A stretch of 64,000 bases of DNA from Duganella levis (GTDB lineage: Bacteria > Pseudomonadota > Gammaproteobacteria > Burkholderiales > Burkholderiaceae_D), in contig NZ_WWCT01000013.1 of the NCBI RefSeq assembly GCF_009857605.1, positions 1 through 64,000 of the forward strand, in the 5' to 3' direction. The position numbers were made by a program, and so were the translations under genes. Under the pieces are notes generated by a model. It searched no databases. It had not been told where the DNA came from and was given only the letters and a program-made list of their open reading frames with translations. Below are positions 54,611 through 63,294 of this stretch, piece by piece (position 1 is the stretch's first letter; each line of letters begins with the position of its first letter).

Positions 54611-56976
54611 TGACGATCAAGTCCACCTCCCGCCGCACCATGTTGCGCGGCGCCAGTGCCGCCGCAGCAGCAACCACGATGGGCAGCCTGATACTGCCGC
54701 TGTCCGCGCAAGCCGCCGCCCGCTTCACCATCAGCGACACCGACTTCATGCTGGACGGCCAGCGCCTGCAAATCCGCTGCGGTGAAATGCACTTCGCCCG
54801 CGTGCCGCGCGAATACTGGCAGCACCGCCTGAAAGCCATCAAGGCCATGGGCCTCAACACCGTCTGCGCCTACCTGTTCTGGAATTACCATGAGTGGCGC
54901 GAAGGCCGCTACGACTGGCAAGGACAGCGCGACGCCGCTGAATTCTGCAAGCTCGCGCAGCAGGAAGGCCTGTGGGTCATCCTGCGTCCCGGCCCCTACG
55001 CCTGCGCCGAGTGGGAAATGGGCGGCCTGCCATGGTGGCTGCTGAAGAAACCCGGCGACGCCTTCCTGCGCACGCGCGACGCCAACTTCGTGCAGCCGGC
55101 GCGCCGCTACATGAAAGAAGTCGGCCGCATCCTCGGACCGCAGCAGATCACGCACGGCGGGCCGATACTGATGGTGCAGGTCGAAAACGAATACGGCTTC
55201 TTCGGCGAAGACCTGGACTACATGCGCGACATGAAAAGCATGCTGCAAGATGCTGGCTTCGACGTGCCGCTATTCCAGTGCAATCCGACCAACGCGGTGG
55301 TCAAGTCGCACATTGACGGCTTGTTCAACGTCGTCAATTTCGGCAGCGATCCGCAGACCGGCTTCAAGGCGCTGGACCAGGTGCAGAAAGGCCCGCGCAT
55401 GTGCGGCGAATACTACTCCGGCTGGTTTGACACCTGGGGTGCGCCGCACCGTCGCGGCTCCGCCAACGGCGCCGTGGCCGACATCCAGATCATGTTGAAG
55501 GCCAACGGCTCCTTCAGCCTGTACATGGCGCACGGCGGCACCAGCTTCGGCCTGTGGGGCGGCTGCGACCGGCCCTTCCGTCCCGACACCAGCAGCTACG
55601 ACTATGACGCGCCGATCAGCGAAGCCGGATGGACCGGTGAAAAATTCCAGGCCTACCGCGACGGCATCAAACCCTTCCTGCCAGCGGGCGAAACACTGCC
55701 GCCGCCTCCCCCGAAAAATCCGGTCATCGCCATCAAACCGTTTGCGTTCAAGGAGTCCTGCACTGTGGCCGCCGCGCTGCCGGCCAAGACACTCAGCGTG
55801 GCCTCGCCGCAGCCGATCGAACAGTACGACATCAGCCGCGGCCTGGTCTCCTACCGCGTCACGCTGCCCGCCGGCCCGGCCGGAAAGCTGGAAGCGGCAA
55901 AGGTGCGCGACCTGGCCTGGGTCAGCATCGACGGCAAACAAATCGGCACGATGGACACGCGCTACCGCCGCTTCAGCGTCGACCTGCCGGCGCGCAGCAA
56001 ACCGGCGACGCTGGAGATCCTGCTGTACACCATCGCCCGCGTCAACTTCGGCGTCGAAATCCACGACCGTAAAGGCCTGCATGGGCCGGTGCTGCTCAAC
56101 GGCCAGCCGCTGGAAAACTGGGACATCCGCGCCATCGACTTTGACGCCGACGCCGTGCTGCCACCGCTGACGTGGAAGACCGGCCGCGCACAGGGCGCCG
56201 CCTTCTGGCGCGGTGGTTTCGACGTCACGCAAAGCGGCGACACCTTCCTCGACCTGTCCGGTTGGGGCCAGGGCATCGTGTGGGTGAATGGCCGCTGCCT
56301 TGGCCGTTACTGGAGCATCGGTCCGACGCAAACCATGTACCTGCCCGGCCCGTGGATGAAGCAAGGCCACAACGAAGTCGTAGTGCTGGACCTGACCGGC
56401 CCACGCAGCGCGCGCATCGAAGGCCTGACCATGCCGATTCTCGACAAGCTGCGGCCGGAACTGGACCTGGCGCGTCCACCAAGCAAAGTAAAGCCGGCGC
56501 TGGACGGCGTCAAGCCAGCGCACGAAGGCGAATTCGCACAAGGCTCGGCGGTGCAGGACGTGAAATTTGCGCAGCCGCTCAAAGGCCGCCAGTTCTGCCT
56601 TGAGTCGCTGGATGCGTTCGACGGCAAACAGTACGCCGCCGTGGCCGAACTGTCGCTGCTGGGTGTCGATGGCAAAACGCTCAACCAGTCCAATTGGACC
56701 ATCGTCTACGCCAGCAGCGAGGAAGCCACCAAAGAAGACGGCGGCGCCCTCAACGCCATCAATGGCCAGGCCTCCGACTTCTGGCACACCGCCTACAGCG
56801 GCAAGGCAGCGACGGCGCCAAGCAGTAAGCACCCGCACCGCCTGATCATCGACCTGGGCGCCGAAGCCACCATCGCCGGCCTGCGCTACACCCCGCGCCA
56901 AGGCCCGGAAGGCATCACCGGCCGCATCAAGCACTATCGCGCATATGTCGGCGACCATCTGGTCAAGGAAAACTGA
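54610..56976 (+). CDS. GH35 beta-galactosidase with C-terminal CBM32-like domain
   Basis: A 788-residue exo-beta-galactosidase. A Tat signal (TSRRTMLRGASAAAAA) exports it folded. The GH35 barrel shows the acid/base E194 in VQVENEYG and the nucleophile E267 in MCGEYYSGWFDTWG, plus RPGPYACAEWEMGGLP. Beta-sandwich domains follow (WGQGIVWVNGRCLGRYWSIGPTQ), and a discoidin-like domain from about 650 ends the protein. Last gene of the locus. Confidence 0.92.
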   Translation: MTIKSTSRRTMLRGASAAAAATTMGSLILPLSAQAAARFTISDTDFMLDGQRLQIRCGEMHFARVPREYWQHRLKAIKAMGLNTVCAYLFWNYHEWREGRYDWQGQRDAAEFCKLAQQEGLWVILRPGPYACAEWEMGGLPWWLLKKPGDAFLRTRDANFVQPARRYMKEVGRILGPQQITHGGPILMVQVENEYGFFGEDLDYMRDMKSMLQDAGFDVPLFQCNPTNAVVKSHIDGLFNVVNFGSDPQTGFKALDQVQKGPRMCGEYYSGWFDTWGAPHRRGSANGAVADIQIMLKANGSFSLYMAHGGTSFGLWGGCDRPFRPDTSSYDYDAPISEAGWTGEKFQAYRDGIKPFLPAGETLPPPPPKNPVIAIKPFAFKESCTVAAALPAKTLSVASPQPIEQYDISRGLVSYRVTLPAGPAGKLEAAKVRDLAWVSIDGKQIGTMDTRYRRFSVDLPARSKPATLEILLYTIARVNFGVEIHDRKGLHGPVLLNGQPLENWDIRAIDFDADAVLPPLTWKTGRAQGAAFWRGGFDVTQSGDTFLDLSGWGQGIVWVNGRCLGRYWSIGPTQTMYLPGPWMKQGHNEVVVLDLTGPRSARIEGLTMPILDKLRPELDLARPPSKVKPALDGVKPAHEGEFAQGSAVQDVKFAQPLKGRQFCLESLDAFDGKQYAAVAELSLLGVDGKTLNQSNWTIVYASSEEATKEDGGALNAINGQASDFWHTAYSGKAATAPSSKHPHRLIIDLGAEATIAGLRYTPRQGPEGITGRIKHYRAYVGDHLVKEN

Positions 56977-57000
56977 CGCCGATTGGTGACAAGGCTGGAC

Positions 57001-57258
57001 TCAGATTGAGGAGATCAACTTAGCTCCGCACGCAGCCTTGTCGCCATCGTAAGCAACAGCTTTGCCGTGGTGATGCCGATCGCTGGACGCAACCTGTATC
57101 GGAAAGTTGCCTTTACATTGCGGGCAGACAGTCATGTCACCATCGACAGCTATCGACTTGCCAAGCGCTTTGAAATCATTGGCCGCAGAAATCACTTTGC
57201 CACCGTGCGACGTTGAGTCACCTAGACGAATGACGCCCTTATCCTGACTGTTTTTCAT
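57001..57258 (-). CDS. PAAR-domain protein (type VI spike tip)
   Basis: An 85-residue protein with PAAR features: IRLGDSTSHGGKVISA at the N-terminus, KSIAVDGDMTVCPQCKGNFPI and KAVAYDGDKAACGAKLI, carrying the Cys and His residues that bind the tip metal. It caps the VgrG spike and recruits or carries the effector. The ATG at 57258 follows CGGAGTACCG. Last gene of the VgrG-effector unit; the GH35 locus converges on it. Confidence 0.88.
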   Translation of the reverse strand: MKNSQDKGVIRLGDSTSHGGKVISAANDFKALGKSIAVDGDMTVCPQCKGNFPIQVASSDRHHHGKAVAYDGDKAACGAKLISSI

Positions 57259-57282
57259 GCGGTACTCCGTTACGCTTCTCAT

Positions 57283-57507
57283 TTAGTTACCAGGAGCGAT
57301 CTCTGCGCGCCAAAGCTCGGCGTTCTTAAAGCTATCTTCCTCGCCGTGCCAGTTCGGCGTCTTGCTGCGTGGGTCCAAGGGATACGTTTGCGTTTTGTGC
57401 GCCTGTGACGTAGCGGCCCACCCGACCGGCATATCGCCAATCGGTTGTTGATTCGAGCATTTAACTAATCGTTCGCAACTCTCCATCATGATCTTCATAC
57501 GTACCAT
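57283..57507 (-). CDS. Small protein of unknown function between Tle1 and PAAR
   Basis: A 74-residue protein (MVRMKIMMESCERLVKCSNQ...) without signal peptide or membrane segment; two cysteines near the N-terminus. The reading frame is open further upstream inside the lipase gene, up to a TTG at 57630, so the start is uncertain (57507 chosen, 7 bp after the lipase stop). Not recognised. Its place in a toxin module suggests a link to the effector, for example second immunity or adaptor, but a decayed gene end is equally possible. Confidence 0.5.
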   Translation of the reverse strand: MVRMKIMMESCERLVKCSNQQPIGDMPVGWAATSQAHKTQTYPLDPRSKTPNWHGEEDSFKNAELWRAEIAPGN

Positions 57508-57514
57508 AGCTCTG

Positions 57515-59119
57515 CTAGCCGGTATAGGGGATTTCGGACCCACGAAATAGTCTGCGGTAGCGCCAATATCCAGTTGGTTCGACAAGTTGTTCGCGAAAGC
57601 CGGCCAGAGAGTCGTGCACAAAATTGTCAAAGAATGTCGCCAATAAAGGGGATATCTTAGGTTGAGCCGTCACCCTCGCCCTCAGTTCGGGAGCTTCAGG
57701 CTCTAGAACGAATACTACAGCCTGAGTTCCATCACGATCATAAGGCCGTTGCTTTTTCAGGACCTTGGACGATAATGTCGAACTCATTTGAAGCTCCTCA
57801 TCGGCGGCACAAAACTGTCGATTTGACGCAATCAGATGGCGGCGATGAGCCGGATTTGCTTTCCTCACCTGTCCACTCCTCTCAAATTCCTTCCTTACCT
57901 GCCAGCGCCATACCAGATAAGGCAGCATCCAATCACTCAATGACCTCGGAGCTTCTGTAGATACATCAATAAATTGCTCAAATGCCGTTAGCAAATCGGC
58001 GTGAATTGCAAAGTCCGCAGTACCACGCCCTTTTGATAGCGGCACCCCTGCAGCAAGAGCGCAATCGTAGAGATGATTTAGAGGAATCTGAGAAAGTTTT
58101 AGCGAATCGTCGACAGCGACCCCAAGCTCTCCTGGCTCGTATCCTCCTCCAACGTCGCTGTGTGACCCCGGATAAGCGAACTCAAGGCAATTCTGAGGGA
58201 GTTCGCGATTAAACAAGACCGTGTCTAATGGAAAATTCTTGCGTAACTCATGCACTGCAATTAAATGAACACAATTTTCTATGTTGGGAAGAATCCGCAT
58301 GACCTCTGGGGTAGCCCAATTAGAGTGACCACCTGTAGAACGTAGTTGATCATTTTTAACTCCCTCCCATATGCCAACCGATGCCACGGTATCCATCAAT
58401 CCTAAAAAACGAAAGCGGCAAGGAACGTCAGCCAACCCAGTCCGAGTCAACAAATCATTTAGCCAATGGCAAAATACCCGAGCCTCCGTCGCTCCACGAG
58501 AAAAGCCGAATATGTCCAAAACGCATTCACAAACCTTCGCCGACCGATTAGTCTTCATTCGAGCTTTAATACTATTTATACAGACACTCAGGAATGGCGC
58601 TCTCATCGCGCCGGAATCAGCTACTAGACTGCCATCGATGCCCACACTTTTGAGCAGCTTCTTATCAGCCTTGGATGGGCTACTAGTGCATAGCGCCGTG
58701 ATCATCGCTGCTGAGAACAGTTCGGTGCTAAAAAGACCTCTATGCAACGCATTAAAAACGCGTAGTAGCGCAACCATGATGCGGGAGTCCCCGCCACTGG
58801 CGAAAGCGCTTCCCAAGACACTTTCTGTTGTTTCATTAATCAACGCAAATGGCTTACCCAAACCTGGAATGTATACAGCATGGGTTCCTTTTTCAGGGAT
58901 ATGGGGGTAGGCTTCGTAAAGCCGCGCCACATTAGAGTGACCTTTCTTGTCCTTGTGTAGATAAAGGCTGTTGCCTGTTCCATCAAAAAAAATACCTATT
59001 TGTATCGTGATTTCGCATGCCGACGCGTTAGCGTACTGAGGAGGCTTGGAAGGCCTCAGATAGTCCACCGGAGCAGTTCGCGTCGCTCTGAATTTGCCGT
59101 TTGACTGCGTCATTTCCAT
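57515..59119 (-). CDS. DUF2235 Tle1-like type VI lipase effector
   Basis: A 534-residue predicted phospholipase. DUF2235 features are IGIFFDGTGNSLYLH (41-55), the lipase elbow S207 in FGFSRGATEAR, D243 in LGLMDTVASVG and H320 in YPGSHSDVGGGY, a complete Ser-Asp-His triad. Tle1 enzymes are delivered by type VI secretion and degrade phospholipids of rival cells. No signal peptide, as expected for a cargo. The ATG at 59119 follows GGAGGAACAC; it overlaps the DUF3304 stop by 10 bp. The gene is clearly more AT-rich than the chromosome around it. Confidence 0.88.
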   Translation of the reverse strand: MEMTQSNGKFRATRTAPVDYLRPSKPPQYANASACEITIQIGIFFDGTGNSLYLHKDKKGHSNVARLYEAYPHIPEKGTHAVYIPGLGKPFALINETTESVLGSAFASGGDSRIMVALLRVFNALHRGLFSTELFSAAMITALCTSSPSKADKKLLKSVGIDGSLVADSGAMRAPFLSVCINSIKARMKTNRSAKVCECVLDIFGFSRGATEARVFCHWLNDLLTRTGLADVPCRFRFLGLMDTVASVGIWEGVKNDQLRSTGGHSNWATPEVMRILPNIENCVHLIAVHELRKNFPLDTVLFNRELPQNCLEFAYPGSHSDVGGGYEPGELGVAVDDSLKLSQIPLNHLYDCALAAGVPLSKGRGTADFAIHADLLTAFEQFIDVSTEAPRSLSDWMLPYLVWRWQVRKEFERSGQVRKANPAHRRHLIASNRQFCAADEELQMSSTLSSKVLKKQRPYDRDGTQAVVFVLEPEAPELRARVTAQPKISPLLATFFDNFVHDSLAGFREQLVEPTGYWRYRRLFRGSEIPYTG

Positions 59120-59706
59120 GTGTTCCTCCAACGGTCCATATACTTCTTCTCAGCTTGCGTAAACATTTCACTAATAGGCGATCCTGCCGTCGCCGATGCG
59201 CCTCCTTCAGTCAGTCCATATGGCACAGGGTGATTGGGGCTGACAACTGAGTAAGGAGTGGTCAACACTCGAACCCTCCCCTGGGGAAAGAAATGGACAT
59301 ATAGGCTATATGCTTCCTTGTATTTTTCTACAGGCACCTTCGCGAAATACAAGCCTTTTTTCTTAACGCTTCGATAGTTTCCAGCTTGGATTTCGGCATA
59401 ATCTGCGTGTGACCAGTCCTCCACGCTCCACCGGACCTCAACCATAAGCCCCGGTCGCCAACGCCTCGGAATCATGATGCAACAAATTTCCCCGCTACCG
59501 CCCCCTTCGCGTTGCACGCCTGTACCGCCGTATTTGTTAACATAAAATTCTGGTACAAGGTAATCTGTCCCCAGATGGTGCACTCCAATCAATACCGTTC
59601 CTACGTAGTCGTCCTCTTCAGCGGACAGGAAAAATGAAACGTATCCGACCGCAAGGGCTATGCCGAGAGTGCAAGCAAGAAGCAATCGCTGTACGTTCTT
59701 TCTCAT
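59110..59706 (-). CDS. DUF3304 membrane-anchored protein, probable immunity protein
   Basis: A 198-residue protein: one N-terminal membrane segment (LLLACTLGIALAVGYVSFFL, residues 8-27) and a soluble domain with the DUF3304 pattern GVHHLGTDYLVPEFYVNKYGG and GEICCIMIPRRWRPGLMVEVRW (positions near 45-95). The topology places the domain in the periplasm, where a Tle1-type lipase acts. Directly upstream of the effector and translationally coupled (ATGA with the DUF4123 gene), it is the best candidate for the cognate immunity protein; this is inference. Confidence 0.78.
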   Translation of the reverse strand: MRKNVQRLLLACTLGIALAVGYVSFFLSAEEDDYVGTVLIGVHHLGTDYLVPEFYVNKYGGTGVQREGGGSGEICCIMIPRRWRPGLMVEVRWSVEDWSHADYAEIQAGNYRSVKKKGLYFAKVPVEKYKEAYSLYVHFFPQGRVRVLTTPYSVVSPNHPVPYGLTEGGASATAGSPISEMFTQAEKKYMDRWRNTWK

Positions 59707-60518
59707 CGCTTGATTCCGCCACAATAATGACTTGCCAAACGATGTAAGTCCTTGCGCCGCAGAATGGGATCAGATTGTTCAAGAACCGGCTTCAAGCCAG
59801 GATGAAGTAGAAGACGCCCCTCAGTCTCAAAAACGTCGCGAGCAAACAGCAAGAGATCTGTATTTTCTTCATGTCCTGCGGACAGCCATATCTGACGCGT
59901 TTGTTCGGCATATTGATGAGCCTGCATGGTTGAGTATTCGGATTCGCGTTCCGGCCGCATCTTACGCAAGTTTGCCAGCAACTGGTCAGCGCCGAAAGCA
60001 TCTCTAAGAGCACTCATCTGGATATCGCTTAACAATAAGGGAATCCTCGATGCCGATTCGGCTTTTCGAATGGGCAGTGATTTTAAATTTCCATCACGGG
60101 CATGGATTTTCCAGCTTTCAAATGGTGCTACAAGCGCGGTCCATTGTTCTCTGGTCAGGAGGGCGGCGAGATTTGATAACACCATGCAGTCGGCAAACCG
60201 CAACGTTAGCTCAATGCCTTCTTCTGTTTGGATATAAATAAATTGACGGAGGTGAAGCAGCACTTCAGTCAACGCTAACTCTGTCTCGATAAATGAAATT
60301 CCCAATTTCGGAGAAGCTGCATTAACAAGCGCCATCACCGCATCGATTCGATTGCAGTGCCATGCGCGTTCAACATCGATCAGAATCGGACTGACGACTA
60401 TGGCATCTCGCCCATAAACCGCGGCAACCCAGGTTGGCTTGCGGCGCTTCTTTATCCATGGCTTGTCGTCCGGGTAGCCAACCAGAGTGGTATCAATAAG
60501 AATATATGAGCGACTCAT
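59703..60518 (-). CDS. DUF4123 type VI effector chaperone
   Basis: A 271-residue protein starting SRSYILIDTTLVGYPDD, with FIYIQTEEGIELTLRFADC and RFADCMVLSNLAALL, the DUF4123 pattern. Such chaperones load effectors onto VgrG in the donor cytoplasm and are usually encoded right after vgrG, as here. It overlaps vgrG and the DUF3304 gene by 4 bp each. AT-rich codon use. Confidence 0.86.
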   Translation of the reverse strand: MSRSYILIDTTLVGYPDDKPWIKKRRKPTWVAAVYGRDAIVVSPILIDVERAWHCNRIDAVMALVNAASPKLGISFIETELALTEVLLHLRQFIYIQTEEGIELTLRFADCMVLSNLAALLTREQWTALVAPFESWKIHARDGNLKSLPIRKAESASRIPLLLSDIQMSALRDAFGADQLLANLRKMRPERESEYSTMQAHQYAEQTRQIWLSAGHEENTDLLLFARDVFETEGRLLLHPGLKPVLEQSDPILRRKDLHRLASHYCGGIKR

Positions 60519-63154
60519 GTTCCAGCTCCGGACTTGGCGAAGGGACTATGAGCATCTGCGGCGATCATCAGGCAAGGGATACAAATCTTGTGTAGCGCCT
60601 TGTCTCCGGCGAACGAGACGTTACGGCTCTGACCCGGGAAAGTTTGATGGCTGGATGCGTACATCTCATGCTTTCCCGCGGTGTAGCCTTTAATACCGCC
60701 AGCACTCAGTTCCAGTTCTGTTCCACCACCATTGATGCGCACCCCTTTTTTGGCTTTTATAGTGATCCAATCCGTATTACTAATGATCTCCACCACTTTT
60801 TGGGCCAGTAACTGCAATTGGTCATCCTGAGCTTGTAGATCAACCTTCCCGCTTGCTGCCGTCAACTTTATGCCGCCTTCGTTCGCGAACAAACTCATAG
60901 ACTGCGCCGAACGGAATGAGGCACTGTCTCCCGCAGCCAGAGAAGTCGTACTAGCACTAACGATATCAACCGTGGTCGCGGCTCCAATGGCGATGTTCCT
61001 GGTGCTTCCACAAATTAAACCAGCGGGGCCACTGACAGCCACAATAGGCGCTCCACTAATTTCAAGATTTTTCAGCTTTCCAATTAGCTCTGAAAGGTCT
61101 TTACCGGAAGCCTTATCACCAGCATGCAGCTCGGCCTGCTCCGCTAGTTGGCACACAAGTTTCTGTAAGCCGTCCGCAATACTAAGGAGTTGAGAGCGTT
61201 CGAGGTGCTGCCCCTTCTGGTGATCGCTTGGCTCGGCGGTGACCAGAACGCCTTGCAAGCCACGCACAGCTATATTCATATCGCTACGCAATTCGGCGCC
61301 AGCCCCACGCTGTTCGCCATGACCCTCGATTCGTGATTGGGATAACCATCCCAAATTCAGTTGACTCGCGCCGTAATCGCTTGCCAGTTGCGCGCTGATT
61401 TGGCCATTTGTATCGTCAAATCGCAGTTGATTGGCGCTGGCACCTAGGACTTCCCGGCTTCTTATCCCGGAAAGATAACGGTTGCCCGGCAAGTCGCCAC
61501 CATCGCTGAGAGCTACTGGCTGGCCTTGCTGGTTATAAAGTTGGGCCACGATAACGGGCTTATCAGGATCGCCACCGAGGAACGTGACCAATACTTCGGT
61601 TCCGATCCGCGGCAAGCCAAGCGTTCCGCATTGCCGGACTGCGCCAGAGCCGTTGCCGGCCCAGTTGGACGCGACGCGTACCCAGGCGGAGTCAGTGGTG
61701 GTATCTGATGCGCCGGCGCCGGCGGCTTCTTCGTGGTCTTCCGGGCGGGTGCCGGGAAAGCGGATTTTTACGCGGCCTAGTTGGTCGCAGTGGACTTCTT
61801 CACCTTTAGGACCGACCACGATGGCGCTTTGCATTTGCGCTTGTGGCACATCCACGCGCGGGTCGAAGGCAGGGACGATACTCACGCCACGGCGCACGGC
61901 GGTGAACTGGATGTGCATGCGTAACGGGCCGCTGGCCACTTTGTCCGCCACATCGCGCTGCATCTGCACATCGCTAGCGCCGTGCATCCAGCGGCTGCGG
62001 GCGAACAGGCGTTCCACGCGCGTGGCCAAGGCTTTCGGCAGGTTGTTTTGTGCCGTCACCTGCAAGTCGATGACGATGAAGTCGCGTTCCGCAGCGTCGT
62101 GTTGGTCCACTTCTGGGTGCTCGGACAAGGTGAAGTATTCACCAGCGCACAGATCGCGCACGCTGCCTTCGCCGTGAAAGCATTTGGATTCGTAGTCATG
62201 CCGCTTCATGCGCAGCTGACCGAGGTTGAATAGGTCCTCGTTGTCGTCGCCGGCATGCGGCGGCAGGATCTGATAATCGTCCAGCGTGGCGGCCAGCTCG
62301 TTACCGTTGACGCCTTGGTTGTTACTGCTGTTGGTCGACACCAGCATGAAGTCCCGTCCCTGCGGATTCATATAGTCCCAGCTATGCCGCGCGACCGTGC
62401 CGGGTTGCAGGCTGCGCACCGCGCTCCAGGCGGTGATGGTGTCGCGTTCTTCGGTGGCGGCGTCGCGGTGGTAGCGGATGGTGCCAGAAGCGTTCTGGCG
62501 CAGGCTGTCGGCATTGTTGAACAACACCAGCGTGTGCATCATCTCGCCGGCGCGGATGTACCAGCCGATGCCGCGCCGTCTGAGCAGGCGGCGAATAAAG
62601 GCCGCATCTGACTCGTTGTGCTGCATGGTGAATTCGCGCTTGGGATAGGTACGCAGGTCGAAGGCCTCATCCTTCTCGTGATTGAAGCAGACGCCGAGCA
62701 CTGGGCTTTTCTGCCGCCATTCATCGAGGATGCGCTGGACGATCTCTACTTCGTCCATATTGCGGAACACGCGGGTGTTGGTGCGCTTTTCCAGTATCGC
62801 CAGCGCGTCGCGCAGCACCAGCTGGTAGCTGGCCAGGCCACCGTCGCTGTCGCCCGAACTGGCTTCAGTGACGATGCCGCACACGCTGCGCAAGTCGCCA
62901 CGGTCGGTGACGAAATCCAGTTGGGCCGCCACCGCGATCATCTTCTTCAGCGGCAGTTGCGCATTGGCGGACACGCACAGCACGCGATACTCAATCCCGC
63001 CACAGATGCTTTCCGAGCCGAACACATGCTGCGGCAACAGCATGTCGTCGTTAAAGCCGCCTGGAAGATCAAGACGCAGCCGCAATGGCCGGTTGTCGGT
63101 GACCAGCTCTTTAGCCGCCGTCATGAAGCTGAAAAAATCGCTGTCGCTCTCCAC
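60515..63154 (-). CDS. vgrG: Type VI secretion spike protein VgrG
   Basis: An 879-residue spike protein: gp27-like domain from about 25 to 370 (FTMQHNESDAAFIRRLLRRRGIGWYIR), gp5 OB-fold near 450-545 (GEEVHCDQLGRVKIRFPG, SNWAGNGSGAVRQCGTLGLPRIGTEVLVTFLGGDPDKP in parts), and a DUF2345 beta-helix tail near 640-800. The start is GTG at 63154 after GGGAGGCAGT. No type VI core genes are in the window, so this is an orphan vgrG. Base composition changes inside the gene: GC-rich from 63154 down to about 61700, AT-richer after that. Confidence 0.93.
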   Translation of the reverse strand: MESDSDFFSFMTAAKELVTDNRPLRLRLDLPGGFNDDMLLPQHVFGSESICGGIEYRVLCVSANAQLPLKKMIAVAAQLDFVTDRGDLRSVCGIVTEASSGDSDGGLASYQLVLRDALAILEKRTNTRVFRNMDEVEIVQRILDEWRQKSPVLGVCFNHEKDEAFDLRTYPKREFTMQHNESDAAFIRRLLRRRGIGWYIRAGEMMHTLVLFNNADSLRQNASGTIRYHRDAATEERDTITAWSAVRSLQPGTVARHSWDYMNPQGRDFMLVSTNSSNNQGVNGNELAATLDDYQILPPHAGDDNEDLFNLGQLRMKRHDYESKCFHGEGSVRDLCAGEYFTLSEHPEVDQHDAAERDFIVIDLQVTAQNNLPKALATRVERLFARSRWMHGASDVQMQRDVADKVASGPLRMHIQFTAVRRGVSIVPAFDPRVDVPQAQMQSAIVVGPKGEEVHCDQLGRVKIRFPGTRPEDHEEAAGAGASDTTTDSAWVRVASNWAGNGSGAVRQCGTLGLPRIGTEVLVTFLGGDPDKPVIVAQLYNQQGQPVALSDGGDLPGNRYLSGIRSREVLGASANQLRFDDTNGQISAQLASDYGASQLNLGWLSQSRIEGHGEQRGAGAELRSDMNIAVRGLQGVLVTAEPSDHQKGQHLERSQLLSIADGLQKLVCQLAEQAELHAGDKASGKDLSELIGKLKNLEISGAPIVAVSGPAGLICGSTRNIAIGAATTVDIVSASTTSLAAGDSASFRSAQSMSLFANEGGIKLTAASGKVDLQAQDDQLQLLAQKVVEIISNTDWITIKAKKGVRINGGGTELELSAGGIKGYTAGKHEMYASSHQTFPGQSRNVSFAGDKALHKICIPCLMIAADAHSPFAKSGAGT

Positions 63155-63294
63155 ACTGCCTCCCGTTAGCTGCGCGAGCCTCCGATGATGTCAGGCTGGA
63201 TAGACGGGATTTTGATGTTAAGCAACTCTAGCTCATACCGGCGCCAAAATTTCCCCATGGCAATCGTTGACAGCAGGCAGGCCGCCGGACGATC

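Noticed and set aside
57508..57630. Extending the small type VI-linked protein to a TTG at 57630, giving a signal-like N-terminus
   Set aside because: It would overlap the lipase by over 100 bp and the apparent hydrophobic stretch is the out-of-frame reading of the lipase end.
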